This document shows positions 37,859 through 47,348 of a stretch of 64,000 nucleotides of DNA, piece by piece. The notes beneath the pieces are model-generated. The model worked only from the letters and a program-made list of their open reading frames with translations, searched no databases and had not been told where the DNA came from. Source of the DNA: Thiohalocapsa sp963695445 (lineage in GTDB: Bacteria; Pseudomonadota; Gammaproteobacteria; Chromatiales; Chromatiaceae). Position 1 is the first letter of the stretch; each line of letters opens with the position of its first letter. The stretch spans positions 124,001 to 188,000 of the forward strand of contig CAVOGV010000061.1 of NCBI GenBank assembly GCA_963695445.1, read 5' to 3'. The translations under genes and the position numbers were made by a program.

Positions 37859-38814
37859 GTATCTATTCACGCATTCTCGGCACCGGCGGTTTTCTACCGG
37901 CCAAGGTCGTCACCAATCAGGATCTGGAGCGGTTAGTGGACACCACCGACGCCTGGATACAGGAACGCACCGGAATCCGCCAGCGACACGTGGTCAGCGA
38001 CGGCGAGACCTGCGTCGACCTGGCCGAGGCCGCCGCCCGGCGCGCCATCGATGCCGCTGGAATCGCGCCCGCGGACATCGATCTGATCGTGATGGCGACA
38101 ACGACCCCGGATCAGACCTTTCCAAGCAGCGCCTGCCTGTTGCAACACCGGCTCGACATCCACGGCTGTCCGGCCTTCGATGTGCAGGCCGTGTGCACTG
38201 GCTTTATCTACGCCTTGGCAATCGCGGACAAGTTTGTCCGCACCGGCAGCGCCACCAAGGCACTGGTGGTTGGTGCGGAGACCTTTTCGCGCATCATCGA
38301 CTGGACCGATCGGGGCACCTGCGTCATATTCGGCGACGGCGCCGGCGCTGTTGTGATCGGCGCCGACGATGAGCCCGGTATCATCTCTTCGTGTCTGCAT
38401 GCAGACGGGGCATACCGGGAACTGCTGCAGGTGCCGGCTGGTATCGGCAATGGCGGCAACGGCTCGCCCTTTGTCGAGATGAAGGGTAACGAGGTGTTTC
38501 GCGTTGCTGTCACCACGCTCGGGCGCATCGTCGACGAGACCCTGAACGCTAACGGCATGACCCGCGCCGATATCGACTGGCTGGTCCCGCATCAGGCGAA
38601 CATGCGCATTATCCAGGCGACCGCCCGCAAGCTCGATCTGCCCATGGAGCAGGTCGTTGTGACCGTCGGTTCCCACGGCAACACCTCGGCGGCGTCGGTC
38701 CCACTCGCCTTCGATCAGGCCGTGCGTGATGGCCGCATCCAACGGGGTCAGAACGTGCTAATGGAGGCCTTCGGTGGTGGCTTTACCTGGGGCTCCGTGC
38801 TGCTTCGTTACTGA
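37855..38814 (+). CDS. fabH: 3-oxoacyl-ACP synthase III (FabH)
   Basis: The 319-residue enzyme initiates fatty acid synthesis by condensing acetyl-CoA with malonyl-ACP. The catalytic triad is visible: C114 in AVCTGFIYAL, His in WLVPHQANMRI and Asn in SHGNTSAASVP. It starts with GTG, overlapping the plsX stop. It is part of the plsX-fabHDG-acpP-fabF operon. Confidence 0.97.
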   Translation: MSIYSRILGTGGFLPAKVVTNQDLERLVDTTDAWIQERTGIRQRHVVSDGETCVDLAEAAARRAIDAAGIAPADIDLIVMATTTPDQTFPSSACLLQHRLDIHGCPAFDVQAVCTGFIYALAIADKFVRTGSATKALVVGAETFSRIIDWTDRGTCVIFGDGAGAVVIGADDEPGIISSCLHADGAYRELLQVPAGIGNGGNGSPFVEMKGNEVFRVAVTTLGRIVDETLNANGMTRADIDWLVPHQANMRIIQATARKLDLPMEQVVVTVGSHGNTSAASVPLAFDQAVRDGRIQRGQNVLMEAFGGGFTWGSVLLRY

Positions 38815-38826
38815 CTTTCGCCGCTG

Positions 38827-39774
38827 ATGACTGATCCTAAGCTCGCTTTTGTCTTTCCCGGCCAGGGCTCACAGGCCGTCGGTATGCTCGACGACCTGGC
38901 CGCTGCGTTTCCCCTTGTCCGTGATACCTTTGCCGAGGCCTCCGCGGTGCTCGGCTACGACCTGTGGTCGTTGACCAGCGATGGCCCGAAAGAGGCACTG
39001 GATCAGACCGAGCGCACGCAGCCGGCCATGCTCACCACCGCCGTCGCCATCTGGCGGTGCTGGCAGGCCCAGGGCGGGCAGCTGCCGTCGGTCATGGCCG
39101 GGCACAGCCTTGGGGAGTATTCGGCGCTGATCTGCGGCGGGGTGCTCGAATTTACCGACGCGGTCGCGTTGGTGGCGGAGCGCGCTCGTTTGATGCAATC
39201 GGCGGTGCCGAAGGGCAAGGGCGCGATGGCCGCGCTGCTTGGGCTCGACGACCAGGCGGTGCTGGCACTGTGCCGGGAACAGGCGGGCGATCAGGTGCTA
39301 GAGGCGGTAAATTTCAACGCACCCGGACAAGTCGTTATCGGCGGTGATCGCGACGCGGTGGAACGCGGAATCGTGGCGGCCAAAAAGGCTGGCGCAAAGC
39401 GTGCGATCATGCTGGCGGTGAGCGTGCCGTCCCACTGCGCGTTGATGCGCGATGCCGCCACTGCACTGTCCGCCCGTCTCACCAGCGTACAGCTCAGCAT
39501 GCCCGCGGTGGAGGTGCTTCACAATGTCAGCGCTGGCCCCGCCAGTTCGACGGAGGAACTCCGCGACCTGATGGAGCGGCAGCTGTACCTGCCGGTCCGG
39601 TGGGTGGATACGGTGCGGGCCATGGCCGACCGGGGTGTGACCATCGCGATTGAATGTGGGCCTGGCAAGGTATTGGCTGGTCTGGGCAAGCGTATCGATA
39701 AGCGCATCGAATTTCTGCCGGTGTTCGACGACGTCGGGTTGCGCAAGGCTTTGGAGGCAACAGCACATGCTTGA
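38827..39774 (+). CDS. fabD: Malonyl-CoA:ACP transacylase (FabD)
   Basis: The 315-residue protein has FPGQGSQAVGM at the start, the nucleophile serine in AGHSLGEYSAL and the catalytic histidine in VPSHCALM. It loads malonyl onto ACP. The last eight bases overlap the fabG start, so translation is coupled. Confidence 0.97.
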   Translation: MTDPKLAFVFPGQGSQAVGMLDDLAAAFPLVRDTFAEASAVLGYDLWSLTSDGPKEALDQTERTQPAMLTTAVAIWRCWQAQGGQLPSVMAGHSLGEYSALICGGVLEFTDAVALVAERARLMQSAVPKGKGAMAALLGLDDQAVLALCREQAGDQVLEAVNFNAPGQVVIGGDRDAVERGIVAAKKAGAKRAIMLAVSVPSHCALMRDAATALSARLTSVQLSMPAVEVLHNVSAGPASSTEELRDLMERQLYLPVRWVDTVRAMADRGVTIAIECGPGKVLAGLGKRIDKRIEFLPVFDDVGLRKALEATAHA

Positions 39775-40510
39775 GGGCGAAATTGCACTGGTCACCGGCG
39801 CCAGCCGAGGTATCGGGCGCGCGATCGCCGAGGCGTTGTTGACGCAAGGGGCAGCCGTGGCTGGCACCGCAACCACCGACGCCGGCGCCGAACGCATCGC
39901 GGCCGAACTGGCTGGTCACGGCCGTCGCGTTCTCGGCCTGCGGCTCAACGTCACGGATTCCGCATCCGTCGAGGCAACGCTGGCGGCGATCAACGATGCA
40001 TTCGGCGGTGCGCCCAGCATTCTCGTGAATAACGCCGGGATCACCCGCGACAACCTGCTGATGCGCATGAAGGATGCAGAGTGGGATGACGTCATCGACA
40101 CCGATTTGACGTCGATCTACCGCCTGTGCAAGGCCTGTCTGCGCCCAATGACCAAGGCACGGAAGGGCCGCATCATCAACATCGCGTCGGTGGTTGGGGC
40201 TTCCGGTAATGCCGGTCAAACTAATTACGCCGCGGCCAAGGCCGGCATGATCGGCTTCTCGAAATCGTTGGCGCGTGAGGTAGGTTCGCGCGGAATCACA
40301 GTCAATTGCGTCGCGCCGGGATTCATCGACACCGACATGACGCGGGAATTGTCGGATGAGCAACGCGGTGCGTTGCTCGGAACGATTCCCCTGGGCCGGC
40401 TCGGACAGCCTGCCGAAATCGCTTCGGTCGTCGCCTTTCTGGCGTCTCCTGCGGCGGCATACATGACCGGCGAGACGTTGCACGTCAACGGCGGAATGTA
40501 TATGGGATGA
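39767..40510 (+). CDS. fabG: 3-oxoacyl-ACP reductase (FabG)
   Basis: The 247-residue NADPH-dependent short-chain dehydrogenase has TGASRGIGRAIA (cofactor loop), NNAGITRDNLL and the catalytic Ser-Tyr-Lys in IASVVGASGNAGQTNYAAAK. The start MLEGEIALVTG at 39767 matches FabG N-termini. It reduces 3-oxoacyl-ACP in each elongation cycle. Confidence 0.97.
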   Translation: MLEGEIALVTGASRGIGRAIAEALLTQGAAVAGTATTDAGAERIAAELAGHGRRVLGLRLNVTDSASVEATLAAINDAFGGAPSILVNNAGITRDNLLMRMKDAEWDDVIDTDLTSIYRLCKACLRPMTKARKGRIINIASVVGASGNAGQTNYAAAKAGMIGFSKSLAREVGSRGITVNCVAPGFIDTDMTRELSDEQRGALLGTIPLGRLGQPAEIASVVAFLASPAAAYMTGETLHVNGGMYMG

Positions 40511-40657
40511 TCAAGCTAAATAAAAAGAGATTAAAAACATCCGTTTGAAAATAGCCTTTAATTGTTATTCGAGCTTTTAAGGGCCGCCTTTTGTCTCTAG
40601 AATACAGCGGTCGCCGCAATCAGAGCGATCTGTCCATAACCAGAGGGTTACAACACA
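40511..40657 (+). promoter_or_regulatory. AT-rich leader, probable acpP promoter region
   Basis: This gap is conspicuously AT-rich (aaataaaaagagattaaaaa, tttaattgttattc) compared with its surroundings. A -10-like TAGAAT lies at 40598-40603, and a weak -35-like TTTTAA lies 17 bases upstream. A separate strong promoter for the abundant acyl carrier protein is expected. The exact start point is not determined. Confidence 0.45.
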
Positions 40658-40894
40658 ATGAGCAGCGTTGAAGATCGAGTCCGGAAGATTGTCGTCGAAC
40701 AGTTGGGTGTCAAGGAAGAGGAGGTCAGTGCCGAGTCGTCCTTCGTCGACGACCTGGGCGCCGATTCCCTGGACACCGTCGAACTGGTCATGGCACTCGA
40801 GGAGGAATTCGAGACCGAGATTCCCGACGAAGACGCGGAGAAGATCACGACGGTCAAGCAGGCCATCGACTACATCAACGAGCACCTGAACTGA
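40658..40894 (+). CDS. acpP: Acyl carrier protein
   Basis: The 78-residue, highly acidic protein has the phosphopantetheine attachment serine S37 in GADSLDTVELVMALEEEF. It carries the growing acyl chain. The AT-rich leader and the strongly biased codon use suggest high expression. It lies between fabG and fabF as usual. Confidence 0.99.
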   Translation: MSSVEDRVRKIVVEQLGVKEEEVSAESSFVDDLGADSLDTVELVMALEEEFETEIPDEDAEKITTVKQAIDYINEHLN

Positions 40895-41032
40895 GGCGGT
40901 TCGACGGAAACGAGCAGGCGCACTCCGCCCGGCCTGTCGGCACTGACGCGCCGGCACAGGCGGAGGTACGAATGGCCGACCAACGCAGTGCCCGAGGCCG
41001 GGCAGGGTCGGCAATCAATCGAGAGGTGAGTC

Positions 41033-42271
41033 ATGTCAGGTAGAAGGGTTGTCGTCACCGGTGTGGGCATCGTTGCCCCGGTCGGACTCGACGTTAAGTC
41101 CGCCTGGGATAGTATTCTCGCTGGTCGCAGCGGAATTCAGCCAATCACGCATTTCGACGTGGCGCCCTTCAACACCCGTTTCGGGGGGCCGATCTACGGT
41201 TTCGACGCAACCAAATACGTCTCCAAGAAGGAGGCGCGAAAGATGGATGCGTTTATCCATTACGGCGTCGCCGCGGGTACTCAAGCCATCGAAGATGCGG
41301 GCTTGCCGATTAGCGACGAGAACCGCAAGCGGATCGGCGTCGCCATCGGCTCGGGCATTGGGGGCATCACCGGCATCGAGAACAACTATGCGGCTTACCG
41401 CGACGGAGGCCCGCGTAAGATCTCGCCGTTCTTCGTGCCCGCCAACATCGTCAATATGGTCGCTGGCGACCTGTCGATCAAATACGGGCTCAAGGGTCCG
41501 AATTTCTCGATCGTCTCAGCCTGCAGTACAGGCACGCACAACATCGGCGAGGCCGCGTACATGATTCGGCACGGTATTGTCGATGCCATGGTCGCGGGCG
41601 GCGCCGAGATGGCGACATCGCCGGTGGGTCTCGGCGGCTTCTCGGCAGCGCGTGCCCTGTCGACCCGCAATGACGACCCCCAGCGCGCGAGTCGGCCGTT
41701 CGACAAGGACCGCGACGGATTCGTCCTCAGCGACGGTGCCGGCGTGATGGTGCTCGAGGAATACGAGGCCGCGAAGGCACGTAACGCCAAGATCTATGCG
41801 GAGATCGTCGGTGTCGGCATGAACTCGGATGCCTACCACATGACTGCGCCGTCCGAGAACGGAGAGGGCGCCAGCGACTGCATGCTGCTCGCGCTGCACG
41901 ATGCTGGTTTGAACCCGGAGGCCATCGATTACATCAATGCACACGGTACTTCTACCCCGGCTGGCGACATTGCCGAGACCAAGGGGATCAAGCGTGCGTT
42001 CGGCGAGCATGCCTACAAGCTCGCGGTGAGTTCGACGAAGTCCATGACGGGCCACATGCTCGGGGCGGCCGGCGGCGCCGAGGCGATATTCAGCGTGCTT
42101 GCGATCCGCGATCAGGTCGCACCGCCGACAATCAACTACGAGACGCCAGACCCCGACTGCGATCTCGACTGCGTGCCGAATACGGCCCGGGACATGAAGA
42201 TCGACTACGCGCTGAGCAACTCCTTCGGTTTCGGCGGTACCAACGGTACGCTGGTCTTCAAGCGCCTGTAA
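41033..42271 (+). CDS. fabF: 3-oxoacyl-ACP synthase II (FabF)
   Basis: This 412-residue condensing enzyme has the active-site cysteine in VSACSTGTHN and the two histidines in NAHGTSTPAGD and STKSMTGHMLGAAGG. It elongates acyl-ACP, including the unsaturated branch. It begins about 140 bases after acpP, with gagaggtgag before the ATG. Confidence 0.98.
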   Translation: MSGRRVVVTGVGIVAPVGLDVKSAWDSILAGRSGIQPITHFDVAPFNTRFGGPIYGFDATKYVSKKEARKMDAFIHYGVAAGTQAIEDAGLPISDENRKRIGVAIGSGIGGITGIENNYAAYRDGGPRKISPFFVPANIVNMVAGDLSIKYGLKGPNFSIVSACSTGTHNIGEAAYMIRHGIVDAMVAGGAEMATSPVGLGGFSAARALSTRNDDPQRASRPFDKDRDGFVLSDGAGVMVLEEYEAAKARNAKIYAEIVGVGMNSDAYHMTAPSENGEGASDCMLLALHDAGLNPEAIDYINAHGTSTPAGDIAETKGIKRAFGEHAYKLAVSSTKSMTGHMLGAAGGAEAIFSVLAIRDQVAPPTINYETPDPDCDLDCVPNTARDMKIDYALSNSFGFGGTNGTLVFKRL

Positions 42272-42310
42272 TCCTCGTCGCGCGCAGGTCCTTGCCCGGC
42301 GCGCCCGCCA

Positions 42311-43189
42311 ATGCCCAGCGCGCCAGTCATACCGAGCGCCGGTGAATCTGCGCCATTGAGGGCTTTGGTCAACGGACGCGAACAGGGCTTTGTCAGCATC
42401 GCCGACCGCGGCCTGCTCTATGGCGACGGTCTGTTCGAGACCATCGCGGTGCGCAGCCAGGCGCCCTGTCGCTGGTCCGCGCATCTCGCGCGGCTGAATC
42501 GCGGCGCCGATCGGCTGCGCATCCCACGGGTCGACCCTGCGCTGCTGCGCTCCGAGGCGGCGGCGCTGCTCGCGGGCGTCGATCACGGCGTGCTCAGATT
42601 GACCTTAACCAGAGGCCAGGGCGGCCGGGGCTATCGGCCGGCGGCCAATCCGACCCCTACCCGCATAATGGCGCTCTATCCCAGCCCGCCTATCCAAGAC
42701 GATCTCGCGACCCGCGGTGTCGCGCTGACGTTCTGTCGGGCGCGCCTCGGCGACAACCCCTTGCTCGCCGGAATCAAGCACCTGAACCGGCTGGAGCAGG
42801 TCCTCGCGCGCGCGGAATGGGATGATCCAGGGATCATTGACGGGCTGATGACTGACAGCCGGGGATGCGTGATCTGTGGCACCATGAGCAACCTGTTTTT
42901 GGTGCAGGGTGACGGCCTGATCACCCCGCGGCTTGTGCGCTGCGGGGTTGCCGGCACGGTGCGCGAACTCGTCTCGGAGCGGGCCCTGGCCCTCGGCATC
43001 CCGCTGGTCGAGCGCGACATCCGGACCGAGGAGTTGTATCGCGCTAGGGGACTGTTCGTGACCAATGCGCTGCTCGGGCTGCTGCCAGTGGCACGGCTGG
43101 GTACGAGGCGCTACGATCCAGGCGCTGCGCCGACCGCGTTGGTCGAGCAAGTGCAGCAGGCCGTGTTTGAGCCGGAGACGCAGACTTGA
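42311..43189 (+). CDS. pabC: Aminodeoxychorismate lyase
   Basis: The 292-residue fold-type IV PLP enzyme releases p-aminobenzoate for folate. Motifs are SIADRGLLYGDGLFETIAV, the PLP lysine in GIKHLNRLEQVLARAEW and GCVICGTMSNLFLV. It sits between fabF and mltG, the standard position. The stop overlaps the mltG TTG start. Confidence 0.94.
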   Translation: MPSAPVIPSAGESAPLRALVNGREQGFVSIADRGLLYGDGLFETIAVRSQAPCRWSAHLARLNRGADRLRIPRVDPALLRSEAAALLAGVDHGVLRLTLTRGQGGRGYRPAANPTPTRIMALYPSPPIQDDLATRGVALTFCRARLGDNPLLAGIKHLNRLEQVLARAEWDDPGIIDGLMTDSRGCVICGTMSNLFLVQGDGLITPRLVRCGVAGTVRELVSERALALGIPLVERDIRTEELYRARGLFVTNALLGLLPVARLGTRRYDPGAAPTALVEQVQQAVFEPETQT

Positions 43190-44214
43190 AGAATATCCTC
43201 GCGACGCTCGTCATTCTGGGCCTGGTCGGCGGTGGCATCGCCTGGGCTGGCTGGTCTTGGTATCAGCGTTTCCTGGCGCAGCCGGTCGTGCTGGAGCAGG
43301 ACACGGAGTTGTTCATGGTTCCACAGGGGGCAACCCTGCGTGGCGTTGCCCACGATCTAGCGGATCGGCGTTGGATTTCGAGCCGCTTCCTGTTCACGGT
43401 GCTGGCTTATCAGACACACCAACAGGAGGCGATCAAGGCCGGCGAGTATGCCATCACGGCGGGCATGTTGCCGGCTGATCTTCTGGCACTCTTGACGAGT
43501 GGCAAATCGGTACAGTTTCCAGTGACTTTTATTCCCGGCATCACCTTTCGCGAGGCGGTGAAACGGGTTTTCGACTCGGACGTCTTCGATATCGAACTGG
43601 CCGATGTATCCACCGCCGAGCTGATGCAACGCATTGGCATCGAGGACGGCCACCCGGAGGGCTGGTTGTTCCCCGATACCTATCTGTTCGACCGCGGCAC
43701 CAGCGATATCGAGATCCTCTCCCGCGCACACCGACGCATGCGCGAGGTGCTGGACGAAGAGTGGGCAAAGCGCGACCAAGGGCTGCCGTTGGAGACGCCT
43801 TATCAGGCCCTAACGCTGGCTTCGATCGTCGAAAAGGAGACGGGACTTGCCTCCGAACGACCGCAGATTGCCGGCGTTTTCGTCCGTCGTTTGCAAAAGG
43901 GCATGAAACTGCAAACCGACCCGACCGTGATCTATGGCATGGGCGAGGATTTCGACGGCAATATCCGGCGCGAAGACCTGACTCGCCCGACCCCCTACAA
44001 CACCTATGTGATCCAGGGTCTGCCACCGACGCCGATCGCGCTGCCGGGACGGGAGGCGATCCACGCGGTGCTGCATCCGGCGGACGGCGATGCCCTTTAC
44101 TTCGTCGCCCGTGGCGACGGCAGTCATCACTTCTCGGCAACACTGGACGAGCACAACTGCGCCGTGCGTCACTATCAATTGAACAAACCCTGTCCAACCC
44201 TGGTGGAGCAATAG
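43186..44214 (+). CDS. mltG: Endolytic murein transglycosylase MltG
   Basis: The 342-residue protein starts with TTG overlapping the pabC stop (TTGA). It has an N-terminal membrane helix (about residues 3-25), a LysM-like region, and the YceG/MltG domain with the catalytic glutamate in LASIVEKETGLASERPQIAGVF and the terminal FVARGDGSHHFSATLDEHN. It cleaves nascent glycan strands and may set their length. Confidence 0.96.
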   Translation: MKNILATLVILGLVGGGIAWAGWSWYQRFLAQPVVLEQDTELFMVPQGATLRGVAHDLADRRWISSRFLFTVLAYQTHQQEAIKAGEYAITAGMLPADLLALLTSGKSVQFPVTFIPGITFREAVKRVFDSDVFDIELADVSTAELMQRIGIEDGHPEGWLFPDTYLFDRGTSDIEILSRAHRRMREVLDEEWAKRDQGLPLETPYQALTLASIVEKETGLASERPQIAGVFVRRLQKGMKLQTDPTVIYGMGEDFDGNIRREDLTRPTPYNTYVIQGLPPTPIALPGREAIHAVLHPADGDALYFVARGDGSHHFSATLDEHNCAVRHYQLNKPCPTLVEQ

Positions 44215-44218
44215 CTCC

Positions 44219-44890
44219 GTGACGGCAGCACGCGGGCGATTCATCACGCTTGAAGGCATCGAAGGGGCCGGCAAATCGACCCAGCGCGACATCGTGCGTG
44301 AAAGTTTGCTCGCGGCAGGAGTGGAAGTTACGCTGACCCGGGAGCCCGGCGGTTCCGCGATCGCCGAACGCATTCGGGCGCTGTTATTGGATAACCTCAA
44401 TCGGGGCATGAACGCGGACGCCGAATTGCTGCTCATGTTCGCGGCCCGTGCCGAACACCTGCACAAGACCATCTTGCCAGCCCTCGAGGTCGGGCGCTGG
44501 GTGCTGTGCGATCGGTTTACGGACGCAACCTATGCGTACCAGGGCGGTGGGCGAGGCCTGCCGCGGGAGCGCATCGCGGTGCTGGAACAGTTCGTTCAAG
44601 GGGCGCTGCGTCCCGATTTAACCCTCTGGTTTGATCTGCCTGCCGCGACCGGTCTTGCCCGGGCAAGCGGTCGCTCGGTTCCAGACCGATTCGAGTCCGA
44701 GACGCTCGCGTTCTTCGAGCAGGTCGGGGCCGAATACCGACGTATCGCGGAGGACGACCCAGCTAGGGTACGCCGAATCGATGCGGCTCGGGGACTGGAC
44801 GTGGTGTCGGCGGACGTGCGGCGAGTCATCGGCGACTATGTCGATGCGGTCGGCCACGACCTCGGCGGAGTTCCAAGTCGATCGCCATGA
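44219..44890 (+). CDS. tmk: Thymidylate kinase
   Basis: The 223-residue protein has P-loop EGIEGAGKSTQ, TREPGGSAIAERIR and the DRFTDATYAYQGGGRG motif. It makes dTDP from dTMP. It has a GTG start four bases after mltG. The last bases overlap the holB start (ATGA), consistent with one operon. Confidence 0.97.
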   Translation: MTAARGRFITLEGIEGAGKSTQRDIVRESLLAAGVEVTLTREPGGSAIAERIRALLLDNLNRGMNADAELLLMFAARAEHLHKTILPALEVGRWVLCDRFTDATYAYQGGGRGLPRERIAVLEQFVQGALRPDLTLWFDLPAATGLARASGRSVPDRFESETLAFFEQVGAEYRRIAEDDPARVRRIDAARGLDVVSADVRRVIGDYVDAVGHDLGGVPSRSP

Positions 44891-45918
44891 GCCAGGCGCT
44901 GTCCCCGCCATTGCCACCCTTCGAGCCCTTGCCCTGGCTCCAGCCCCATTGGCAGCGTCTTTGGCAGACGCGTCGCAACGACCGGTTGGGACATGCGATG
45001 CTCCTGAGCGGGCCGGCTGGGGTCGGCAAGCGCCACTTCGCGGACGTACTGTCTGCGGCCTTGATGTGTACGCAGCCAGGCACCGATGGCAAGCCCTGCG
45101 GCACTTGTGCCGACTGTAAACTGATGGCCTCGGGTAGCCACCCAGACCTGGTGCATCTGGGCCCTGATCCCGAGTCGAAGAGCGGTGAGATCAAGGCCGA
45201 TGCGGTGCGCGAATTGTGCAGCAGGCAGTCGTTAACGGCCAATCGCGGTCCGCGTGCGGTGCTGCAAATCGCGCCGGCGGAGGCGATGAACCCTTTTGCC
45301 GCGAACAGCCTGTTGAAAACGTTGGAGGAGCCAGCAGATTCAACGCTCCTGATGCTGATCTCGGAAGATCCGAGTCGACTCCCTGCCACCGTGACCAGCC
45401 GCTGCCAGCGCGTGACCATGTTGCCTCCGGATGCCGACACCGCACTTGCCTGGCTATCGGCGCGTCTCGACAATGCGCAGGGTCGCGATATCGGGCTTCT
45501 GCTGCGGCTTGCCCAGGATGCGCCGTTGCGGGTACTTGCGGCAGCGGATGCGCACTGGTTGCGGCTGCGCGACGAGAGCTTTCGCCAATTCCAAGCCGTT
45601 GCGGAGGGGCGCGAGGACCCGCTGAAGGCCGCTGGCGCTTGGCAGCAACAGGAGCCGGCGCTAGTATTGGAGTGGCTCGCGGGCTGGGTCAGTGACCTGT
45701 TGCGCATTGGCCGCGATCGCAATGCAAACTATCTGAGCAATCCGGACCTGCGCGCGGAGTTGGCGGCGCTGTCGGGCAGGCTCAGACCCGCCGCCGCCCA
45801 TCAGCTGCTGCAACAGATCTTCAAAGCCAGGGCACTGGCGACGTCGACCATCAACAAGCAATTGTTGTTCGAATCACTGCTTGTTCGCTGGGCATCCCTG
45901 ACAACCAGGACACACTGA
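44887..45918 (+). CDS. holB: DNA polymerase III delta-prime subunit
   Basis: This 343-residue clamp-loader subunit has LLSGPAGVGKRHFADVL (P-loop-like), the zinc cysteines CGTCADC and the SRC motif in TVTSRCQRV. It takes part in loading the sliding clamp. The tmk-holB-pilZ-tatD order is typical. Confidence 0.95.
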   Translation: MSQALSPPLPPFEPLPWLQPHWQRLWQTRRNDRLGHAMLLSGPAGVGKRHFADVLSAALMCTQPGTDGKPCGTCADCKLMASGSHPDLVHLGPDPESKSGEIKADAVRELCSRQSLTANRGPRAVLQIAPAEAMNPFAANSLLKTLEEPADSTLLMLISEDPSRLPATVTSRCQRVTMLPPDADTALAWLSARLDNAQGRDIGLLLRLAQDAPLRVLAAADAHWLRLRDESFRQFQAVAEGREDPLKAAGAWQQQEPALVLEWLAGWVSDLLRIGRDRNANYLSNPDLRAELAALSGRLRPAAAHQLLQQIFKARALATSTINKQLLFESLLVRWASLTTRTH

Positions 45919-45919
45919 T

Positions 45920-46279
45920 ATGGAATCCGAGCGGGCTGGCGTCGGACGCCAGCGCATCCTCAGCTTCACCATCAAGGACAAACAGGCCCTGTACGCTGCC
46001 TACATGCCGTTCATCAAGAATGGCGGCCTGTTTATTCCGACCACCAAGCGCTACAAGCTGGGGGATGAACTGTTCCTGCTGTTACAGCTGATGGACGAGA
46101 AAGAACGCATCCCGGTGGCCGGCAAGGTGGTCTGGATTACGCCGCTGGGTGCCGAGGGCAATCGCCAGGTCGGCATCGGCATTCAGTTCAGCGATCAGGA
46201 CAAGGGCGACGCGCGGCGCAAGATCGAGGAATACCTGGCCGGCAGTCTCGAAGGCGAGCGTCCGACCCACACCATGTGA
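45920..46279 (+). CDS. pilZ: PilZ-domain protein (type IV pilus type)
   Basis: This 119-residue single-domain protein has FIKNGGLFIPTTKRYKLGDELFLLLQL and VWITPLGAEGNRQVGIGIQF, matching the pilus-biogenesis PilZ that follows holB. It lacks the RxxxR c-di-GMP-binding motif, as that orthologue group does. It starts one base after the holB stop. Confidence 0.93.
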   Translation: MESERAGVGRQRILSFTIKDKQALYAAYMPFIKNGGLFIPTTKRYKLGDELFLLLQLMDEKERIPVAGKVVWITPLGAEGNRQVGIGIQFSDQDKGDARRKIEEYLAGSLEGERPTHTM

Positions 46280-46362
46280 TCATCAGCGCCGCTGGGCTCT
46301 TCACCCGCTTCGGATGCCACGCCGATGGTCACCGGCCCAAGCGATCCGCACGCCATCTCATC

Positions 46363-47167
46363 ATGCTAGTCGATTCCCATTGCCACCTCGACCGCGTCGA
46401 CCTGACTCCCTACGGCGGTTGCTTCGACGATCTGATACAACAGACGCGCGCCGAAGGGGTGGGGCACATGCTCTGCGTCTGCATCGATCTGGAGCACTAC
46501 GCCGCGATGCGCGCGCGTGTTTCTCCCTATCAGGATGTGTCCGTGTCCGTCGGCGTTCATCCGAACGAAGGGCCGGACGGGGCGAAGCGGCGTGAGCCCA
46601 CCGTCGACGAACTGGTCGGCGCTGGCGGCTGATCCGGCGGTGGTTGCCATCGGCGAGACCGGACTCGACTATCACTATAACGACGGCGATCTGGACTGGC
46701 AGCGTGCGCGTTTCCGCGTTCACATCGACGCCGCGCGGCGCTGTGGCAAGCCGCTGATCATCCACACCCGCGACGCGCGGGAAGACACCATCAGCATCAT
46801 GCGGGAGGCGCAGGCACGCGACGTGGGTGGTGTCATGCACTGCTTCACCGAGAGCTGGGACATGGCCCGGCAGGCGCTGGAACTGGGTTTCTACATCTCG
46901 TTCTCGGGCATCCTGACCTTCAAGAACGCGGAGCAGTTGCGCGACGTGGCGAGCCGAGTGCCGCTCGATCGGCTGCTGATCGAGACCGACTCGCCGTACT
47001 TGGCGCCGGTGCCCTACCGCGGCAAGAAAAACGAGCCACGCTATGTCTTGCAGGTGGCCGACAAGATCGCCGAGCTGCGCGGTCTGGATCGGGAGGGGGT
47101 GGCCCGCATTACTGCGGACAATTTCTTTCGGCTGTTCGCGGGCGCGAGTAGGTCAGCCGTCGACTGA
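46363..47167 (+). pseudogene. tatD: TatD-family metal-dependent DNase, +1 frameshift
   Basis: The start is MLVDSHCHLDRVDL, with the HxH metal ligands, followed by VGVHPNEG. At 46618-46619 (gtcGGcgctggcg, expected gtcGcgctggcg) an extra G shifts the frame, and the rest continues as ALAADPAVVAIGETGLDYHY, IIHTRDAREDTI, HCFTESWDMA and IETDSPYLAPVPYRGKKNEP to 47167. The corrected length is about 267 residues. It is the last gene of the fatty-acid/envelope operon. Confidence 0.92.
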
Positions 47168-47300
47168 TCCGGGTGAACCTTCGTTCGGTCGTGGTGAGCC
47201 ACTCTTTCTGGGTCTGAATGGTCACGGCCATTCGAGTCCGCGCTAGCCGTGAGATGCCGCGCTGCACTGCCGGTTGGGTTGCCGTGCAACCGACAACGGT

Positions 47301-47334
47301 TGCGGCTGACGCAGCGTTACCTGCGTCAGCCGCA
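47301..47334. terminator. Strong hairpin between convergent tatD and pap
   Basis: A 14-bp perfect stem (tgcggctgacgcag, loop cgttac, ctgcgtcagccgca) lies between two genes that converge. A smaller stem, cggttg...caaccg, is just upstream. There is no T-run on either strand, so this is a structure that may block or stabilise transcripts rather than a textbook terminator. Confidence 0.6.
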
Positions 47335-47348
47335 TACGCGCTAAGCCC

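Noticed and set aside
47220..47260. ggccattcgagtccgcgc as a tRNA 3' half
   Set aside because: The T-loop-like stretch lacks an acceptor partner and a CCA-compatible stem.
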